A stretch of 29,090 nt of DNA from Prorocentrum cordatum (taxonomy: Eukaryota; Sar; Dinophyceae; Prorocentrales; Prorocentraceae), in the NCBI GenBank assembly GCA_963575745.1, contig CAUYUJ010007471.1, forward strand, positions 17,501 to 46,590, in the 5' to 3' direction. A program made the position numbers and the translations under genes. The notes beneath the pieces are model-generated. The model ran no database searches and was not told where the DNA came from. It saw only the letters and a program-made list of their open reading frames with translations. Positions 26,251 through 29,090 of the stretch are shown piece by piece; position 1 is the stretch's first letter; each line of letters opens with the position of its first letter.

Positions 26251-26790
26251 CGCGTTTTGTCTTGCTCATGGCTTGCCGATAGCGGCAAGTCCCGCGCTGA
26301 TTTACAATTCAGGGCTCGCTCAAGCCCTTCTCGCTGCCAAGATGTGTTGTTCAGATATTTGGCAGGTCGAGAGCCTTGCGAAGTGCGAGGTGCTTCCCTG
26401 CAGGAGGTACAATGGTCAGAGATAAAAGGGCCCCCTGGAGGGTCGGTGGTTCCCTGAGCGGACTAATAGCATTGCTGTTGGTCTCAGTGGAGAGGCCCGC
26501 GGGATTAGTCTTCCCCGCTCTCCTTTCACTCAGTTCTACTTGAATGCGAAGTGCATGTGATTTGTCATTCGAGTAGTGCCCCCTAGAATGCGAAGCGAAT
26601 GTGTTGACAAGGCATGTGGAGAGCCTCACTCAAGTGAGGTGTTTCCCTGCGGCAGCAAGCATGGCAGCTCTCTCAAATTCAGGCAGTGGCACGACGACTG
26701 AGCACCGTTGTGTCCTTATGGCCAACCCCGCGGTGGGTGCCGGCCACGGCCCAGTCGTCCTTCGACGAACTGTGTCCCCCCACCACGTGA
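26251..26790. other. Unassigned stretch
   Basis: No coding frame or known element was recognised. Two loosely similar blocks (GCGAGGTGCTTCCCTGC at about 26385 and GTGAGGTGTTTCCCTGC at about 26635) are about 250 bp apart. Confidence 0.5.
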
Positions 26791-26795
26791 TGATC

Positions 26796-26890
26796 CTCCT
26801 CCTCTTCCCTCCTCATCCTGCTCCTCCTCCCCCTCCGCCTCCTCCTCCCCCTCCTCCTCCTCCTCCTCCTCCTCCTCCTCCTCCTCCTCC
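26796..26890 (+). repeat. (TCC)n microsatellite before element B
   Basis: A TCC tract whose last unit directly abuts the first recognisable codon of element B. Confidence 0.95.
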
Positions 26891-26892
26891 TT

Positions 26893-27760
26893 GTTCCCTC
26901 GGAGACGGAGTTGCTCATCCGCAGGCTGAAAATGTACCAAGGGTGGAGCCGCTCTCCTGGGGATCACGGTCAAGCATTGTGTGCTCTGTTCGGGAATACG
27001 GAAATTGATCGCTTCAAACCTCAGCTCATTGCAGGACGGCCTACTCAGTGGGCCTCGCCCTGGACTCGCCAGGTGACGGCAGATCTAGATATAGCCAGCA
27101 CGCGTCTCCCATATGAGGGTGTACGTAGGGTTTCTGAGGACCTCCGCTTGCTGCTGGACCCAGACGCCTCTGAGGAATTCACGATTATTGACTTTACCGA
27201 GCTTAGGCAGGCCAACTTCTCGGTCCAGATTCCGCCATGGGAGGAGGTTCACAAAACCCAGGGAGGAGGTCCACAAGATATACAAGACTATCCTAACGTT
27301 GAATTACCCTATGTCTGTGGGCTGGTCAAGGAGGGGGTCGTGTGCGGCTGTGCATATGCTTCGCGCAAGGGTTTACTTGAGCATATTCGTCATCATCACC
27401 ATCTACGGAGTTTGCTGCACATTCTAACCCCCACCAACATCTGCATTCACTGCGACCAGGTTTTTGCTACACGTATTACGGCTTCTAGGCATCTGGTGAG
27501 CTCGTTGTATCGGGGACATTGTGTTACTAGGGGTCCACATTCCCTGGCTACATTGCAGACACCATCCTCATATGCTTGTCCTCTCTGCGAATACGAAGGC
27601 TCCGACACGCTCGCTCTCTGTCGCCACTTGGCCGAACACCTTCCTGCGCCCTTGCAACCATTCCAGCCCCGTGCCCTTCCAGATGCCTCCGTCCGCGATG
27701 GAAGCAGAGGCGACCGCACCTCCTCCGTCCTGGTTCAAGGGCCTCCCGGCTTCGAGCACC
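26893..27760 (+). CDS. Zinc-finger C-terminal part of element B ORF1 (5' partial)
   Basis: There is no native start: the frame begins at the TCC junction with VPSETELLIRRLKMYQ, aligning with A. It continues through FTIIDFTELRQANFSVQIP to three zinc-finger motifs: CGLVKEGVVCGCAYASRKGL with HIRHHHH, CIHCDQVFATRITASRHL and CPLCEYEGSDTLALCRHLAEH (last one cut by one residue in places). The end given is approximate, where similarity to A stops and the ORF-C frame takes over. The frame itself remains open to 28689. About 21 of 40 sampled codons are G/C-ending. Confidence 0.65.
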
Positions 27761-28441
27761 GCTCAACCCGTTACCGAACAGAACAAGGCCAAGCAGGCCA
27801 AGAAGGAGAAGGGCGCAGGCAAGGGCAAGGCAGGCGGCACCAAGATGTGGAACCCTCTGGTGCGCCTGGTGCTCAACAATTCGAGGGAGATCGCCGACCT
27901 GAGCGCATCGGTGTACTTGCGCTTCGAGGTAGAGGCAGGACAGGGCTTCGTGGCCGCGGCCGCGGCCGCGGGCAAGGCGCACGACGAGGAGTCCAAGCAG
28001 ATGCGCACGAAGGTGTCGCAGGGCGAGAATGTGAATCACAGGATCCGTGGCCCCCCACACTTTTCGATCCTGCTGGCGGTCTGTCACTACGGGGCGACGA
28101 AGACGATCCCCGAGTGCGACACAGAGGCGAAGAAGAAGGAGCTGACGACTTTGAAGGAGCACATGCACGAGGTCTGGCAGTCCAAGCTCCACAATATATC
28201 GCAGGTGGATCTCAACAGGGCGGTCAGCTTCTTCAAGGTGAGGCTCCAGAAGAAGAAGGAGGGGGAGAGCCAGAAGGCCACGGTCGTTTTGAAGTACGAC
28301 AGCGGGGTCAGCCTCGGGCCCACGCTGGGCCCGTTGCTGGAGCAGCTGATCACGTCGGAGGGAGGAGTGCCGCTCATGGGAGCCGCCCCGAGGGGGCCGT
28401 TGGAGCGGGACTTGTGGAGATCGTTAGAGCAGGAGGCATGA
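27683..28441 (+). CDS. ORF-C of element B, 252 aa, unknown function
   Basis: The ATG at 27683 lies just after the third zinc finger, in the +1 frame relative to it, exactly as in A. The N-terminus is Ala/Pro-rich, then strongly basic (AKQAKKEKGAGKGKAGG). The remainder looks helical: VLN at residue 63, GPP at 123, then KKKELTTLKEHMHEVWQSKL and DLNRAVSFFKVRLQKKKEGE. Relative to ORF-C of A, the order and spacing of landmarks agree while identity is low. Codons are about 85% G/C-ending (34 of 40 sampled). Its TGA overlaps the ATG of the next ORF as ATGA. The function is unknown; RNA or DNA binding is an inference from its basic N-terminus. Confidence 0.65.
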   Translation: MPPSAMEAEATAPPPSWFKGLPASSTAQPVTEQNKAKQAKKEKGAGKGKAGGTKMWNPLVRLVLNNSREIADLSASVYLRFEVEAGQGFVAAAAAAGKAHDEESKQMRTKVSQGENVNHRIRGPPHFSILLAVCHYGATKTIPECDTEAKKKELTTLKEHMHEVWQSKLHNISQVDLNRAVSFFKVRLQKKKEGESQKATVVLKYDSGVSLGPTLGPLLEQLITSEGGVPLMGAAPRGPLERDLWRSLEQEA

Positions 28442-28689
28442 GCAGCAGTAGCAGAGAGCAGTTGCAGAGTAGCGCCATATTGGCATCACTGATTGCACAG
28501 GGCATCGTGCCAGCAGATGTGCTCGAACAGGGTAGCGTGAGGCACTCGATCGGGCAGGCGAGCGCACTGTTGCCAGAGGTGCCTGTTTTTGAGTTGCAGC
28601 GTAGCCGAGGCCGAGGCCAGGGGAACGGACGTGGCGGGGGGACTGGTCGTCGTGGGAGTCGTCGTGGTCGTGGGAGGCAGGAGACTTGA
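28438..28689 (+). CDS. RG-rich tail ORF of element B, 83 aa
   Basis: It begins at an ATG overlapping the ORF-C stop (ATGA at 28438-28441) and returns to the zinc-finger frame. The first half is non-repetitive (LQSSAILASLIAQGIVPADV); the end is RG-rich (RSRGRGQGNGRGGG, then RRGSRRGRGRQET). It may be translated by termination-reinitiation after ORF-C or as the end of the long zinc-finger frame. RG-rich tails commonly bind RNA. In A the first half is shorter and lacks the ATG. Confidence 0.5.
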   Translation: MSSSSREQLQSSAILASLIAQGIVPADVLEQGSVRHSIGQASALLPEVPVFELQRSRGRGQGNGRGGGTGRRGSRRGRGRQET

Positions 28690-28918
28690 TCCCCTGTGCT
28701 TCGGTGTCGGGCCCCGCGCGGGGCTGCGTGCCTCTCAGGGGTCCCGATCGGCCAGTGCTGTCCTGTGCAGTGTGCGACAGTCGCTGCACAGTTTCGAATG
28801 GAGTTTGCAGGCAGATTTGTATATGCGAGGCTCCCTCTCAGGGTACAGCATCCTCAGAGCACAGCACGCAGCAGTGTGTAGTGAGAGGATTGCAGGGACC
28901 CCCCGAGCTGATCTGATC
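28690..28918 (+). other. 3' untranslated region of element B
   Basis: No coding signal. CCCCGAGCTGAT at 28901-28912 resembles a 12-mer in the 3' UTR of A. The region ends at the TCC tract. Confidence 0.5.
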
Positions 28919-29090
28919 TCCTCCTCCCCCTTTTCCTCCTCCTCCTCCTCCTTCTCATCCTCCCCCTCCTCCTCCTAATCCTCCTCCTCATCCTTATCCT
29001 CATCCTCATCCTGCTCCTCTCTCCCTCCTCCTCTTCCTCCTCCTCCTCCTCCTCCTCCTCCTCCTCCTTCTCTTCCTCCACCTCCTCTTC
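28919..29090 (+). repeat. (TCC)n microsatellite after element B, cut by window end
   Basis: TCC with TTATCC, CATCC and CTGCTCC interruptions. The CATCCTGCTCCTCTCTCCCTCC-like interruption pattern also appears in the tract after element A (about 25125-25160), which suggests common descent of the two tails. Confidence 0.95.

Larger units (their letters stand above)
26891..28918 (+). mobile_element. 5'-truncated non-LTR retrotransposon B
   Basis: Homologous to the 3' part of element A (from about 22936), with the same order: post-RT region, three zinc fingers, ORF-C, RG-rich tail, 3' UTR, TCC tract. The 5' end is cut within the coding region and joined directly to TCC, as expected of incomplete reverse transcription. 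Protein identity with A is low, so it belongs to a related but different subfamily. The retained frames are intact. Confidence 0.75.

Overview
This window looks like nuclear DNA of a dinoflagellate. The reasons are very high G+C, long (TCC)n and other microsatellites, decayed non-LTR retrotransposons whose RT and RNase H regions resemble those of dinoflagellates, an intronless and broken elongation factor 1-alpha copy, and a cluster of motifs resembling the dinoflagellate spliced leader (DinoSL). This rests on pattern recognition and remembered family features; no database was searched. The species cannot be named.

Region 1 (1 to about 16.9 kb) is almost entirely repeats. It holds TCC/GGA, ATC and GA microsatellites, a 12-bp GATTC-type minisatellite, a 270-bp tandem duplication, several blocks of a degenerate GGCCTCTTGG minisatellite, two subfamilies of one satellite in opposite orientation that meet near 9,550, a 1-kb (TAGTGAG)n minisatellite, clustered oligo-G/oligo-C palindromes, and at least six foldback (hairpin) elements. 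The only gene-like signals are a possible retrogene fragment behind spliced-leader-like motifs (4,189-5,021), a possible coding piece near 14,060-14,230 and RG-rich coding-like DNA around 14.6-15.3 kb.

Region 2 (16.9-29.1 kb) holds mobile elements, all on the + strand. Element C (16,944-19,786) is a non-LTR relic with an RT remnant and an RNase H domain, in a single frame broken by one TGA. Element A (19,787-25,080) has an endonuclease, RT and three zinc fingers broken by several frameshifts and one stop. It is followed by an intact 259-codon downstream ORF ('ORF-C') and an RG-rich tail. Element B (26,891-28,918) is a 5'-truncated relative of A that starts exactly at a TCC tract. It keeps the zinc fingers, a 252-codon ORF-C and an RG-rich tail. 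An EF-1-alpha pseudogene lies between A and B.

The most interesting candidate system is the conserved 3' module of A and B. In both copies a zinc-finger frame is overlapped by an unrecognised ORF-C in the +1 frame, and an RG-rich tail follows in the original frame. ORF-C has much higher third-position G+C than the RT part of the same element. All three retroelements are followed by TCC tracts and two begin at one, which suggests that (TCC)n is both the 3' tail and the landing site of these elements and may explain much of the microsatellite content here.
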